A stretch of 38,013 bases of DNA from Gammaproteobacteria bacterium (GCA_030645995.1 JAUSMU010000049.1:1-38013), one strand, 5' to 3'. Shown: positions 17,038 through 26,476, numbered from the stretch's first letter. Program-made: numbers and translations. Notes: a model not told the origin generated them from the letters alone.

Positions 17038-19578
17038 ATGAGTAGTGATTCCGACAGTTCTGCAGCTGGCAAGCCAGTTTCAAGCTCATTTTCAACTCCA
17101 GTCTCAACCCTCGTCTCGACCTCGGTCTCGGCACAATGGCTGGGCCTGGACAGCGGCGCGCTGGCCACCGATCTGGACCGGCATTTCCATCTGACTCTCG
17201 GGCGCGATGAAGGCGGCAACAGTCATCACTATCTGTACAACGCTGCCGCGCTGACCGTGCGCGATCGCCTGGTGGAGCGCTGGCGCGCGACACGCATTCG
17301 CTATCTGGAAGAGCGTCCGAAACGAGTGGCTTACCTGTCACTGGAGTTTCTGATGGGACGCACGCTGACCAACGCCGTGCTTAATCTCGACATGGAGGAG
17401 TCGCTACGCAATGCGTTGTATCGCTATGGGGTTTCGCTGGAAGAACTGGCGGAGGAGGAACGTGATGCCGGGCTGGGCAACGGCGGCCTCGGTCGGCTCG
17501 CCGCCTGTTTCCTGGACAGTTGCGCGACGCTCGGCCTGCCGGTGACCGGTTATGGCATCCGCTATGACTATGGCATGTTTCACCAGCGCATCGAACACGG
17601 TCATCAGGTAGAGTGCCCGGATCACTGGCTTGAGCGCGGCAACCCCTGGGAATTCGAGGCGCCGCAAGACACGCGCCGGGTGAAATTCTATGGTCGGGTG
17701 GAAGCACTGTCTGACACCGATGGTGGCACAGCCAGAGCCTGGGTAGACTCCGAGGATGTACTCGCCGTGCCCTATGACATGCCCATTCCAGGTTTCCGCA
17801 ACAACACCGTCAATACCTTGCGTCTGTGGCATTCCATGGCCACTGAAGAATTCAATCTGCACGAATTCAATGCCGGTGGCTACGCCGAGGCCGTCGCGGC
17901 CAAGAACCAGGCCGAACAGATTTCGATGGTGCTTTATCCCAATGACGTCAGTGAGAATGGCAAGGTCCTGCGTCTGCGGCAACAGTACTTCCTTTCTTCC
18001 GCCAGCCTGCAGGATGTGCTGGCGCGCTGGTTGTTGCGCAACGGAGGCAATTTTGCGGAATTCTCAGCCTACAATTGTTTTCAACTCAACGATACTCATC
18101 CGTCCATCGCCGTCGCCGAACTTATGCGCCTGCTGATCGATGAGCAGGGCTTGCAGTGGGACGAGGCCTGGCATATCACCACCGCGACCATGGCCTACAC
18201 CAATCACACGCTGTTGCCGGAGGCGCTGGAGCGCTGGCCGGTGCGCATGTTTCGCAAGATGTTGCCGCGCATTTTGGAGATCATCTTCGAGATCAATGCC
18301 CGCTTCCTGGCGGAAGTGTCGGCGCGCTGGCCCGGCGATATGCAGAAACAGCAGGAGCTGTCGCTGATCGAGGAGGGGCCGGACCCGCATGTGCGCATGG
18401 CGCATCTGGCCATTGTCGGCAGTTACTCTGTGAACGGTGTCGCGCAGTTGCATACCGATTTGCTGAAGGAGGGTCTGTTCCAGAATTTTTACGCACTGTG
18501 GCCGTTCAAGTTCAACAACAAGACCAACGGTGTGACTCCACGGCGCTGGCTGGCCTTCTGCAATCCACGTCTCGCGAAACTGATCAGTGCCACCATCGGC
18601 GAGCAATGGCTGACCGATCTCGATCAACTTGTCGGCCTCAAACCCTGTGCTGAAGATGCTGATTTTCGCGCCGCCTGGGGCGCCATCAAGGTAGCGAACA
18701 AGAAGGTGCTGGCGACGATGGTGCAGAATTGCTGCGGGGTGGAGTTCGATACTGCGATGCTGTTCGATGTGCAGGTCAAGCGCATTCACGAGTACAAGCG
18801 GCAACTGCTCAACGTGCTGCATGTGATACACCTGTATGAGCGCATCAAGCGCGGCGATACCGCTGGCATGGTGCCACGTTGCGTGTTGATCGGTGGCAAA
18901 GCGGCGCCGGGCTATTTCATAGCCAAACTGATTATCAAGCTGGTCAACAACGTGGCCGATGTGATCAATCGCGACGCTGACGCCAGACCCTTGCTGCGTG
19001 TTGCCTTCCTGCCCAACTACCGTGTCACCGCCATGGAGGTGATCTGTGCAGGGGCAGATCTCTCCGAGCAGATATCTACGGCGGGCAAGGAGGCCTCCGG
19101 TACCGGCAACATGAAGTTCATGATGAATGGCGCAATCACCATCGGCACACTTGACGGCGCCAATATCGAGATTCGGGATGCAGTGGGGGCAGAGAATTTC
19201 TTTTTGTTCGGCGTGCAGTCGCATGAGGTGGCCGAGGTGCGTAGACGCTATGATCCAGCACAGATAATCGCTGCTGATCGCGATCTTGCCGCCGTGATGG
19301 CGATGCTGGAGGCAGGTGCGTTCAATGCCGACGAACCAGGATTGTTTGCGCCGATCATTGACAGCATTCGCAATCCTCAGGATCAATGGTTGACGGCGGC
19401 CGATTTCAGCGGCTATGTCGACGCGCAACGCCGTGCGGGAATGTTGTTTCATGATCAGGCCCAGTGGCAACGTGTCAGTGTTTTGAACACGGCATCAAGC
19501 GGGCATTTTTCCAGTGACCGTACGATAAGCAGCTATGCAAAGGATATCTGGCACCTGCCGCCACCTGCCAGCGCTTGA
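17038..19578 (+). CDS. glgP: glycogen/maltodextrin phosphorylase (GT35)
   Basis: The enzyme releases glucose-1-phosphate from glycogen ends with pyridoxal phosphate. It has 846 residues, slightly above the usual 815 or so because of a tail of about 35 residues. YLSLEFLMGRTL (99-110), GLGNGGLGRLAACFLDS (145-161) and FNNKTNGVTPRRWL are family signatures, and EASGTGNMKFMMNG carries the cofactor lysine K693. The ATG at 17038 is preferred, with AGAGG upstream; an earlier in-frame start at 16993 overlaps glgX. Residues 14-32 are a V-S-[ST]-x tetrapeptide repeat from a 12-bp tandem repeat. GlgP versus MalP specificity cannot be settled from motifs, but the position between glgX and glgC favours GlgP. 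Confidence 0.97.
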   Translation: MSSDSDSSAAGKPVSSSFSTPVSTLVSTSVSAQWLGLDSGALATDLDRHFHLTLGRDEGGNSHHYLYNAAALTVRDRLVERWRATRIRYLEERPKRVAYLSLEFLMGRTLTNAVLNLDMEESLRNALYRYGVSLEELAEEERDAGLGNGGLGRLAACFLDSCATLGLPVTGYGIRYDYGMFHQRIEHGHQVECPDHWLERGNPWEFEAPQDTRRVKFYGRVEALSDTDGGTARAWVDSEDVLAVPYDMPIPGFRNNTVNTLRLWHSMATEEFNLHEFNAGGYAEAVAAKNQAEQISMVLYPNDVSENGKVLRLRQQYFLSSASLQDVLARWLLRNGGNFAEFSAYNCFQLNDTHPSIAVAELMRLLIDEQGLQWDEAWHITTATMAYTNHTLLPEALERWPVRMFRKMLPRILEIIFEINARFLAEVSARWPGDMQKQQELSLIEEGPDPHVRMAHLAIVGSYSVNGVAQLHTDLLKEGLFQNFYALWPFKFNNKTNGVTPRRWLAFCNPRLAKLISATIGEQWLTDLDQLVGLKPCAEDADFRAAWGAIKVANKKVLATMVQNCCGVEFDTAMLFDVQVKRIHEYKRQLLNVLHVIHLYERIKRGDTAGMVPRCVLIGGKAAPGYFIAKLIIKLVNNVADVINRDADARPLLRVAFLPNYRVTAMEVICAGADLSEQISTAGKEASGTGNMKFMMNGAITIGTLDGANIEIRDAVGAENFFLFGVQSHEVAEVRRRYDPAQIIAADRDLAAVMAMLEAGAFNADEPGLFAPIIDSIRNPQDQWLTAADFSGYVDAQRRAGMLFHDQAQWQRVSVLNTASSGHFSSDRTISSYAKDIWHLPPPASA
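17077..17132 (+). repeat. 12-bp imperfect tandem repeat in the 5' end of glgP
   Basis: Units at 17077-17088, 17089-17100, 17101-17112, 17113-17124 and 17125-17132 (partial) share the pattern GTCTCNACCYYN. They encode the tetrapeptides VSSS, FSTP, VSTL, VSTS and VSAQ. The period is clear, though the outer copies have diverged. This follows the same theme as the glgB tail. Confidence 0.75.
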
Positions 19579-19618
19579 ACCGGGTCGGCACAGCCTGAAA
19601 GTTTCACCGCGAATTTTT

Positions 19619-19680
19619 AACAGGGCTCTTCAACGAGAGCTTTCAACAGGGTTTTAAACAGGGTTCTAAACAGATAGTCT
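19619..19680 (+). repeat. 12-13-bp imperfect tandem repeat in the glgC leader
   Basis: Units starting with AAC lie at 19619 (AACAGGGCTCTTC), 19632 (AACGAGAGCTTTC), 19645 (AACAGGGTTTTA), 19657 (AACAGGGTTCTA) and 19669 (partial). The third and fourth differ at one base. The tract fills most of the 120-base gap between glgP and glgC. GCTCT and AGAGC (19625-19640) could form a small hairpin followed by TTT, too weak to call a terminator. Confidence 0.7.
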
Positions 19681-19698
19681 CATGACGAGGAGTTCACA

Positions 19699-20964
19699 AT
19701 GGAATCAGGTCCGCGTTACGTCAGTAAACTAACCCGCAACACCTATGCTCTGATTCTGGCGGGCGGGCGTGGTTCGCGCCTGCACGAGCTGACAGACTGG
19801 CGTGCCAAGCCTGCGCTGTTCTTCGGCGGCAAGTTCCGCATCATCGATTTTCCGCTCTCCAACTGTATCAACTCGGGTGTGCGGCGAGTCGGCGTGGTGA
19901 CGCAATACAAGGCCCACTCTCTGATCAAACATCTGGTACGCGGCTGGGGCCATTTCAAGAAGGAACTGGGGGAGGGCGTAGAAATTCTGCCTGCCTCACA
20001 GCGGCAGTCTGACAACTGGTACATGGGCACGGCGGATGCGGTGTTTCAGAACATCGATATCATTCGCGGTGAGATCCCGGAGTATGTGATGGTGCTCTCC
20101 GGTGATCACATCTACCGCCAGGACTATGGTGAAATGCTGGCCTTCCACGCCGAACACGACGCCGATATGACGGTGTCCTGCATGGAGGTGCCACTGGAAG
20201 AGGCGGCGGGCAATTTCGGCGTGATGAGCGTGGACCGCAATCATCGTATCCTCGGTTTCCAGGAAAAACCTGCTTCGCCACAGCCCGTGCCGGACAATCC
20301 TGAAATGTGTCTGGCTTCGATGGGCAACTATGTCTTCAAGACCGAGTTCCTGTTTGAACAGCTGCGGCGCGATGCAAAGACCGCAGGATCGGATCACGAT
20401 TTCGGCAAGAACATCATTCCCTCGATCATTGCGGACCACAAGGTGTTCGCTTATCGCTTCGTCGATCCAGCTTCTGATCAGAAGGCCTACTGGCGCGATG
20501 TGGGCAGCCTGGATTCCTACTGGCTGGCCAATATGGAACTCGTGGAACCTTCACCGCCCTTGAACCTCTATGATCCGCGCTGGCCGATCTGGACCTTCCA
20601 GGAGCAGCTGCCCCCCGCCAAGTTTGTGTTCGACGACGACGACAGGCGCGGTTGCGCCATCGATTCCATGGTGTCGAGCGGCTGTATTATTTCCGGCTCG
20701 ACGGTGCGAAAATCGCTGCTGTTTTCGAACGTGCGCATCCATTCATACTCTGTGATCGAACAGGCTGTGGTGCTGCCGGACGTGGTCATCAAGCGCCACT
20801 GCAAGTTGCGCAAGGTCATCATCGATCGCGGGTGTACCATTCCGGAGGGGAGCGTGATCGGTTACGACAAGAAGGAAGATGTGAAGAATGGGTTTCGGGT
20901 GTCGCCCAAGGGCGTCACCCTGGTCACTCGCGAGATGCTGGGCCAGTCGGTCGGCAGTATCTGA
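19699..20964 (+). CDS. glgC: glucose-1-phosphate adenylyltransferase (ADP-glucose pyrophosphorylase)
   Basis: The enzyme makes ADP-glucose from glucose-1-phosphate and ATP, the regulated first step of bacterial glycogen synthesis. It has 421 residues, close to the 431 of E. coli. [15 protein letters not shown] (18-32) is the nucleotide-binding loop, [19 protein letters not shown] (37-55) the substrate region, and NFGVMSVD and FQEKPA the sugar-phosphate motifs. The C-terminal third is a left-handed beta-helix ([40 protein letters not shown]). A GAGGAG-type ribosome site lies 7-12 bases before the ATG. The leader carries a short tandem repeat. Confidence 0.97.
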   Translation: MESGPRYVSKLTRNTYALILAGGRGSRLHELTDWRAKPALFFGGKFRIIDFPLSNCINSGVRRVGVVTQYKAHSLIKHLVRGWGHFKKELGEGVEILPASQRQSDNWYMGTADAVFQNIDIIRGEIPEYVMVLSGDHIYRQDYGEMLAFHAEHDADMTVSCMEVPLEEAAGNFGVMSVDRNHRILGFQEKPASPQPVPDNPEMCLASMGNYVFKTEFLFEQLRRDAKTAGSDHDFGKNIIPSIIADHKVFAYRFVDPASDQKAYWRDVGSLDSYWLANMELVEPSPPLNLYDPRWPIWTFQEQLPPAKFVFDDDDRRGCAIDSMVSSGCIISGSTVRKSLLFSNVRIHSYSVIEQAVVLPDVVIKRHCKLRKVIIDRGCTIPEGSVIGYDKKEDVKNGFRVSPKGVTLVTREMLGQSVGSI

Positions 20965-20989
20965 ACCAGATATTTGAGAAAGAAAGCAC

Positions 20990-22612
20990 ATGCACATAGC
21001 AATGATTGCCGCCGAGAACGGGGCATTGATCGGCGGCAAGGTCGGTGGCATCGGGGACGTGATCCGCGATGTACCACTGGCACTGGCCGCACTTGGCCAT
21101 CAGGTATCGGTGCTGACGCCGGGTTACGGAGTGCTGGCCCTGCAGAATCCGTCTGTCCTGCTCGGTACCGTCACGGTCAATTTCTGCGGACATCCTGAGG
21201 TTGTCGAGGTGTTCAAGGTGGAGGCGCGCGCCGACGCGCCGACCGCTGTCACGCGCAAGAAGGCGGGCAAGGCTGCGGGTGTCACGCATTACGTGCTGGA
21301 GCACCCTTTGTTCGGCGCCTGTGGTGCCGGCTCCATCTACTGCAATGATCATTACGGGCCGTTTGCCACCGATGCCCACAAATTTGCGCTCTATTGCGTG
21401 GCCGTCTGTGAGTTGTTGCGGACGCACAAGCTGGGCGCGGTGGATGTCCTGCATCTGCACGACTGGCACGCGGCGTTGCTGGCGATACTGCGTCGCTATG
21501 CCACTGCGTATCAGGCCTTGCGCTGTATTCCTGTGGTTTACACCATCCACAATCTCTCGCTGCAGGGAGTCCGACCGCTCTCTGGAGACGGGTCTTCGTT
21601 GCACAGCTGGTTTCCCGATCTGGTGCCGGACCTCTCTTGTATCCAGGACCCTCGGCATTGGGATTGCGTCAATCTGATGCGTGCCGGCATTCTGCTCGCG
21701 GATCGCGTGCACGCCGTATCACCGAGCTATGCCCGGGAGATTCTGGTGCCGACAGATCTGGCACACGGTTTCATCGGCGGTGAAGGATTGGAAAGTGATC
21801 TGCAGAAGCTTGATTCCGCCGGGCGCCTGATCGGCATCCTCAATGGTTGCGATTATGAGCATGCTCCTGCACCAAGGCGCTCGCGGGCTCAGCTGCTGGA
21901 TCTCATCGAGCGCTGTCTGCTGAGCTGGGTGGGCGACAGGGAACAGGTGCCTGCCGCGCATTTCTACGCCCAGTTGCGGCTGGCCCAGTGGCGCCGCCGC
22001 CGCCGTCCGGTCACTGTCACACTGACCTCGGTTGGCCGCATCACCGGACAGAAATGCCGATTGCTGCGCGAACCGGTGGCGGTGACCAAGGGGGCCACGT
22101 CATCGCCGACCACCGCACTGACGATAACTGCCCTGGAGCGTCTGCTGCAGGATCTGGGTGATGGCGTTTTCATCATGATCGGAAGTGGTGACGAGGCCTA
22201 CGAGCATTTCTTCACCTCGGCCATGGCTCGTCATGAAAATTTCCTGTATCTGCGCGGCTTCTCCGAGGAGCTGGCCGATGCGCTGTACAGCGCCGGAGAC
22301 TTGTTTCTGATGCCGAGCAGCTACGAGCCCTGCGGGATCAGCCAGATGCTGGCAATGCGTGCCGGCACCCCCTGTATCGTGCATCACGTGGGCGGATTGA
22401 AGGACACCGTGCAGCACGGCGTCAACGGCTTTGGTTTCGACGGTGACACGCCCGGGCGACAGGCCGAGAACATGCTGGAGACGGTCAGACAGGCGTGTGC
22501 CACCATTGCGCGGCCCGCGCCATGGCAAAAAATCCGACGCGCGGCAGCGGACAGTCGCTTTTCCTGGGACGTCGTGGTACGTCGCTATGTCGATGAGCTG
22601 TATGCTTCTTGA
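20990..22612 (+). CDS. glgA: glycogen synthase (ADP-glucose, GT5)
   Basis: The enzyme elongates alpha-1,4 chains from ADP-glucose. It has 540 residues, longer than the 477 of E. coli. The N-terminal K17-V-G-G loop (GGKVGGIGDVIRDVP) binds ADP-glucose, VLHLHDWHAALLA and YTIHNLSLQG are GT5 motifs, and PSSYEPCGISQMLAMRAGTP is the retaining-transferase E-x7-E region. The middle contains an arginine run (WRRRRRP) encoded by a short CGC repeat near 21991-22006, just before the VGRITGQK nucleotide-binding segment, which is longer than in E. coli. It starts 25 bases after glgC and ends the eleven-gene block; the transporter gene follows 9 bases later. Confidence 0.95.
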   Translation: MHIAMIAAENGALIGGKVGGIGDVIRDVPLALAALGHQVSVLTPGYGVLALQNPSVLLGTVTVNFCGHPEVVEVFKVEARADAPTAVTRKKAGKAAGVTHYVLEHPLFGACGAGSIYCNDHYGPFATDAHKFALYCVAVCELLRTHKLGAVDVLHLHDWHAALLAILRRYATAYQALRCIPVVYTIHNLSLQGVRPLSGDGSSLHSWFPDLVPDLSCIQDPRHWDCVNLMRAGILLADRVHAVSPSYAREILVPTDLAHGFIGGEGLESDLQKLDSAGRLIGILNGCDYEHAPAPRRSRAQLLDLIERCLLSWVGDREQVPAAHFYAQLRLAQWRRRRRPVTVTLTSVGRITGQKCRLLREPVAVTKGATSSPTTALTITALERLLQDLGDGVFIMIGSGDEAYEHFFTSAMARHENFLYLRGFSEELADALYSAGDLFLMPSSYEPCGISQMLAMRAGTPCIVHHVGGLKDTVQHGVNGFGFDGDTPGRQAENMLETVRQACATIARPAPWQKIRRAAADSRFSWDVVVRRYVDELYAS

Positions 22613-22621
22613 AGCTGACCT

Positions 22622-23551
22622 ATGCCCGCATCCGTCCATCGCCTGATCCCCTTCATCTTCGTGTTCGTCTGGAGCACCGGCTTCATCGTCGCACGTTATG
22701 CGATGCCTTATGCCGAGCCAATGACGTTCCTGTTCCTGCGTTTCAGCGGCGTGGTTGTCTGCATGTTACCCGTGGCACTGTTGTGGCGGGCCAGATGGCC
22801 CTCATTGTCTCAGGCTGGCCACATCGCGCTGGCGGGTCTGCTGCTGCAGACGGGTTATCTGGGCGGAGTCTGGGCCTCCGTCAAGCTGGGCATGTCGTCG
22901 AGCCTTGCCGCCCTGATCATGGCACTGCAGCCGATCATCACCGCCTGGCTGGCGGCAATGGTCGCGGAGAAAGTGTCGATGCGGCAATGGCTGGGCTTGC
23001 TTGCCGGGTTCGGTGGTGTCGCGCTGGTGGTGATGGCGAAATTCTCGCTGATCGGCCTCACTCTTGAAAGTCTGAGCCTCGCGGGTATCGCGCTCGCCAG
23101 CATTACTGTCGGCACGCTGTATCAGAAGCGCTACTGTCCTGACTTCGATCTGCGTGCTGGCTCGGTCATTCAGTTCGGTGCCGCGGCCCTGCTGTGTGTG
23201 CCGTTAATGTTTTTGTTCGAGACCCGGCAGATCGACTGGCAACCGGCGCTGGTGGCATCGTTGCTGTGGTCGGTGCTGGCGCTGTCGATCGGGGCCATCA
23301 CCCTGCTGTTCATCATGATCCGCGACGGTGCGGCGACCCGCGTCACCAGCTATCTCTATTTGACACCGCCGTTGACGGCCCTGATGGCGTGGGTATTGTT
23401 CGCCGAGCCGATAACGCCAACCACACTTGCGGGCACGGCTTTGACCGTGGTGGCGCTGTGGCTGGTGACGCATAGGTCTGTGGGCTCTGTTGTGGATTCT
23501 GCGGATAGTATCGCTGGCAGGCCAGCTCCCACAGTGCCGCGTCGCGGCTGA
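22622..23551 (+). CDS. EamA/DMT-family inner-membrane transporter
   Basis: The protein has 309 residues with about ten hydrophobic segments arranged as two EamA repeats. The first opens with LIPFIFVFVWSTGFIVARYA, the classic F-x-W-S-x-x-F entry, with PMTFLFLRF shortly after. The second ends VTSYLYLTPPLTALMAWVLF, the mirrored motif of repeat two. Such proteins export amino acids, metabolites or nucleotides; the substrate is not readable. It follows glgA by 9 bases and may be transcribed with the glycogen block without a functional link. The tail after the last helix (ALWLVTH) is partly encoded by a REP element (SIAGRPAPTV), an unusual C-terminus. Confidence 0.88.
   Translation: MPASVHRLIPFIFVFVWSTGFIVARYAMPYAEPMTFLFLRFSGVVVCMLPVALLWRARWPSLSQAGHIALAGLLLQTGYLGGVWASVKLGMSSSLAALIMALQPIITAWLAAMVAEKVSMRQWLGLLAGFGGVALVVMAKFSLIGLTLESLSLAGIALASITVGTLYQKRYCPDFDLRAGSVIQFGAAALLCVPLMFLFETRQIDWQPALVASLLWSVLALSIGAITLLFIMIRDGAATRVTSYLYLTPPLTALMAWVLFAEPITPTTLAGTALTVVALWLVTHRSVGSVVDSADSIAGRPAPTVPRRG
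23510..23532 (-). repeat. REP element in the 3' end of the EamA transporter gene
   Basis: The minus strand reads GTGGGAGCTGGCCTGCCAGC then GAT, a classic Pseudomonas-type REP with a GCTGGC-CT-GCCAGC hairpin. It shares head and tail with the edd REPIN but has a different, still paired, stem, a compensatory change that supports a structural role. It lies inside the last codons of the gene. Confidence 0.8.
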
Positions 23552-23555
23552 CCGT

Positions 23556-23582
23556 GCTTTCTAGCCTTTTTCGGCAGAAAGC
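23556..23582. terminator. hairpin after the EamA transporter gene
   Basis: GCTTTCT (23556-23562) pairs with AGAAAGC (23576-23582), and the inner GCC/GGC pair around TTTTTC, with one bulged A. That gives ten base pairs. No U-run follows, so it may be a weak terminator or an mRNA end structure. Confidence 0.4.
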
Positions 23583-23623
23583 GCTATAACTCCGGCTCGT
23601 TCAGTCACCCCTGCGAGGAATTC

Positions 23624-26476
23624 ATGATTCGCCTATATATCCTTGTTATCAGCGCCTTTTTGCTGGTCGGCTGTTCGGACAATTCTCCCGGCACACCTGC
23701 TACCGTCGGTTATGAGCAGGTCGAGACGGTCACCGGCAGTGCGGATGACATCGTCATTCCATACAAGAAATTCGTCTATGACAATGGCCTGACGGTGTTG
23801 CTGCATGAGGACGACTCCGATCCTCTTGTGCACGTCAACATTACCTATCACGTGGGCTCGGCTCGCGAGGAAGCGCAGCGTTCCGGGTTTGCGCATTTCT
23901 TCGAGCACATGATGTTCCAAGGGTCGGCGCATGTCGGCGATGACGAACACTTCCAGATCGTCACCGAGGCCGGTGGCTCGTTGAACGGTTCTACCAGTAC
24001 TGACCGCACCAATTATTTTCAGACTGTGCCGAGCAATCAGCTGGAGACTATCCTCTGGCTGGAGGCGGACCGCATGGGTTTCCTGCTGGAGGCGGTGACG
24101 CAGGAGAAATTCGAGATCCAACGTTCCACTGTGAAGAATGAGCGCGGGCAGAACGTCGAGAACCAGCCCTATGGACGCGTCTATGAAGAACTGATTGCCG
24201 CAATGTATCCTTCCGGGCATCCGTACTCCTGGCCGGTGATCGGTTATCCGGAAGATCTCGATGCGGCCACCGTGGACGACTTGCGGCACTTCTTTTTGCG
24301 CTGGTATGGGCCGAACAACGCGACGCTGATTGTTGCCGGCAATCTAGAGGAGGAAAGCACGCTTGACCTCATCGGCAAATATTTCGGCGCCATTCTGGCG
24401 GGGCCTGCCGTCGAGCGGGCGCAACCCGTAGCGGTCGCTCTCGATCAGGATCGTTATGTCTCCTATGTCGACCAGAATATTCGCTTTCCGCTGCTGATTC
24501 TCGCTTACCCATCGGTGCCATATTCGCACCCGGATCGCGTCCCGCTGGCGGCGCTGGCGGACATCATCGGAGGGGGCCGAAAGTCGCTTTTCTATCAACA
24601 GTTCGTGCTCAGCAATCGCGCCATTGATGCCAGTGCCTCGAACAGCGCTCAGGAACTGAGCGGCATGTTCAGTCTTGAGGTGCAAGCCTTCCCCGGCGCC
24701 GATCTGGCGCAGTTCGAGACCGACATTCGCGCCATCCTCGCAGAGTTCAATGCCGAATCCATTACCGACGAAGATCTGGAGACATTCAAGGGCCGGACCG
24801 AAGCATCTTTGATCAATGGTCTGGAAAGCGTGCAGGGCAAGGCGTCGCGTCTCGCTCTCTATGATTACCTGCTGGACAATCCCGATTATCTACCGCAGGA
24901 GATCGCAGCACTGCGTGCACTGACCAGAGAAGACGTGTTGCGCGTCTTCAATCAATACATTGCGGGCAAGCCCGCCGTACTGCTCAGCGTGTTGACCCGC
25001 GATGCCCCCGATGCACAGACGCAGCCGGACAACTTCACGCCGATCCCGGCCCTGCGCGTGACCGATTCCTCGCTGGATAATCTTGAGCCGCGCCCGGTTG
25101 TGGATACATTCGACCGTGCCGTGCGCCCCGGTGCTGGCCAGGCACCGCTGGTGCCGGTGCCACCGTTCTGGCGAGAACAACTCGCCAATGGTGCGCAGGT
25201 CATCGGTACTGTCAGCAATGAAATCCCCACAGTCACTCTGCGGCTGAGTTTTACGGGAGGGCACCTGCTCAATACGCCGGAGAACTACGGACTGGCACGT
25301 CTGACCGCAGCCATGTTAAACGAAGGCACCGAGCTACTTAGTGCGGAACAGTTTGAAGTTGAGCTGCAGAAGCTGGGCAGTCGCATCAGTGTCAGTGCGG
25401 GACGAGAGCGCATGACCGTGACGGTGAACAGTCTCAGCCGCAACATTGATGCGACCCTGGCCTTGCTGGAACAGCGCCTGCTGGCACCTTCCTTTACGCA
25501 GGAAAACCTCGACCGTCTGCGTCGTCAGCAGATCGAGTCTCTGCAGGCCTCTCGAGAACAACCGAATGCCATTGCCAGTGAAGTCTTCGCGAAACTGCTG
25601 TACGGAGAGGAGCATAGCTTCTCAGTGCCGGTAGACGGACGCATCGAGACGCTGGAGGCGATCACGCTGGCCGACATCGAGGCCTTTGCGCGTAACAGCA
25701 TGGCCACCGAGACGTTGCAGATCGTCATCGTGGGGGCTGTCGAGCAGGCGCAGATTATGCCAGGGCTGACTTTCCTGGATGGTTTGCAGCGTGAGGCAAT
25801 GGCGTTGCGCGAACAGCCGACGCTGCCGACGATCAGTGATAACACTCTGTATCTGGTCGACAAGCCCGGTGCGGCACAGTCCGAGATTCGCATCGGTTAT
25901 GTGACCGACATGCCCTACGATGCCACGGGCGAGTACTTCAAGAGCGCGCTGATGAACTTCGTGCTGGGTGGCGCATTCAGCAGCCGTATCAATCTCAATC
26001 TGCGCGAGGACAAGGGCTACAGCTATGGTGCCAGGAGTGCTTTCTCCAGCACGCGTTATCCGGGGACGTTCAGTGCTTACGCGAGTGTGCGCATGGACAG
26101 CAGTGCCGATTCCGTGCGTCAGCTCATCAACGAGATCAGCAGTTTTCGCGACACTGGCATCACTGCCGAAGAGCTGACGTTCATGCGCGCCGCTGTCGGT
26201 CAGAATGATGCACTCAATTACGAAACACCGGGTCAGAAGGCAGTCTTCCTCGGCGATATCATCGACTATGGCCTGGACGCGGATTTTGTGGCCCGGCAGA
26301 GTGAGATCATCAACACCATCTCACAGGAGGAGATCAATGCGCTGGCGCGTGAAAACCTGCCGCTGGAGCGCATGTTGATTCTGGTGGTCGGTGACAAGGC
26401 TGTGATCGGCGAGTCGCTGGCCGACCTGGGCTATCCGATCGTCGAGCTGGACACCACCGGTGCCGTGGTCAACTGA
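23624..26476 (+). CDS. M16-family zinc metallopeptidase, lipoprotein, two-domain
   Basis: The protein has 950 residues. The N-terminus MIRLYILVISAFLLVGC has a lipobox with C17, so it is expected to be lipid-anchored in the envelope. The inverted zinc motif H91-F-F-E94-H95 and the third ligand E173 (KNERGQ, 77 residues on) define an active pitrilysin/insulinase N-domain. The C-terminal half, from about residue 510 (FWREQLANGAQVI), repeats the M16 fold without HXXEH and keeps the LREDKGYSYGARS substrate-gripping motif, as usual for these pairs. It probably degrades peptides in the periplasm. An AGGAA ribosome site precedes the ATG. The stop touches the cmoM start with no gap. Confidence 0.93.
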   Translation: MIRLYILVISAFLLVGCSDNSPGTPATVGYEQVETVTGSADDIVIPYKKFVYDNGLTVLLHEDDSDPLVHVNITYHVGSAREEAQRSGFAHFFEHMMFQGSAHVGDDEHFQIVTEAGGSLNGSTSTDRTNYFQTVPSNQLETILWLEADRMGFLLEAVTQEKFEIQRSTVKNERGQNVENQPYGRVYEELIAAMYPSGHPYSWPVIGYPEDLDAATVDDLRHFFLRWYGPNNATLIVAGNLEEESTLDLIGKYFGAILAGPAVERAQPVAVALDQDRYVSYVDQNIRFPLLILAYPSVPYSHPDRVPLAALADIIGGGRKSLFYQQFVLSNRAIDASASNSAQELSGMFSLEVQAFPGADLAQFETDIRAILAEFNAESITDEDLETFKGRTEASLINGLESVQGKASRLALYDYLLDNPDYLPQEIAALRALTREDVLRVFNQYIAGKPAVLLSVLTRDAPDAQTQPDNFTPIPALRVTDSSLDNLEPRPVVDTFDRAVRPGAGQAPLVPVPPFWREQLANGAQVIGTVSNEIPTVTLRLSFTGGHLLNTPENYGLARLTAAMLNEGTELLSAEQFEVELQKLGSRISVSAGRERMTVTVNSLSRNIDATLALLEQRLLAPSFTQENLDRLRRQQIESLQASREQPNAIASEVFAKLLYGEEHSFSVPVDGRIETLEAITLADIEAFARNSMATETLQIVIVGAVEQAQIMPGLTFLDGLQREAMALREQPTLPTISDNTLYLVDKPGAAQSEIRIGYVTDMPYDATGEYFKSALMNFVLGGAFSSRINLNLREDKGYSYGARSAFSSTRYPGTFSAYASVRMDSSADSVRQLINEISSFRDTGITAEELTFMRAAVGQNDALNYETPGQKAVFLGDIIDYGLDADFVARQSEIINTISQEEINALARENLPLERMLILVVGDKAVIGESLADLGYPIVELDTTGAVVN

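Noticed and set aside
18064-19470. 468-residue minus-strand open frame inside glgP
   Set aside because: It lies opposite the phosphorylase catalytic domain and has histidine/glutamine-rich shadow composition.
19625-19643. Rho-independent terminator between glgP and glgC
   Set aside because: Only a 5-bp stem with three T residues; it is better seen as part of the tandem repeat tract.
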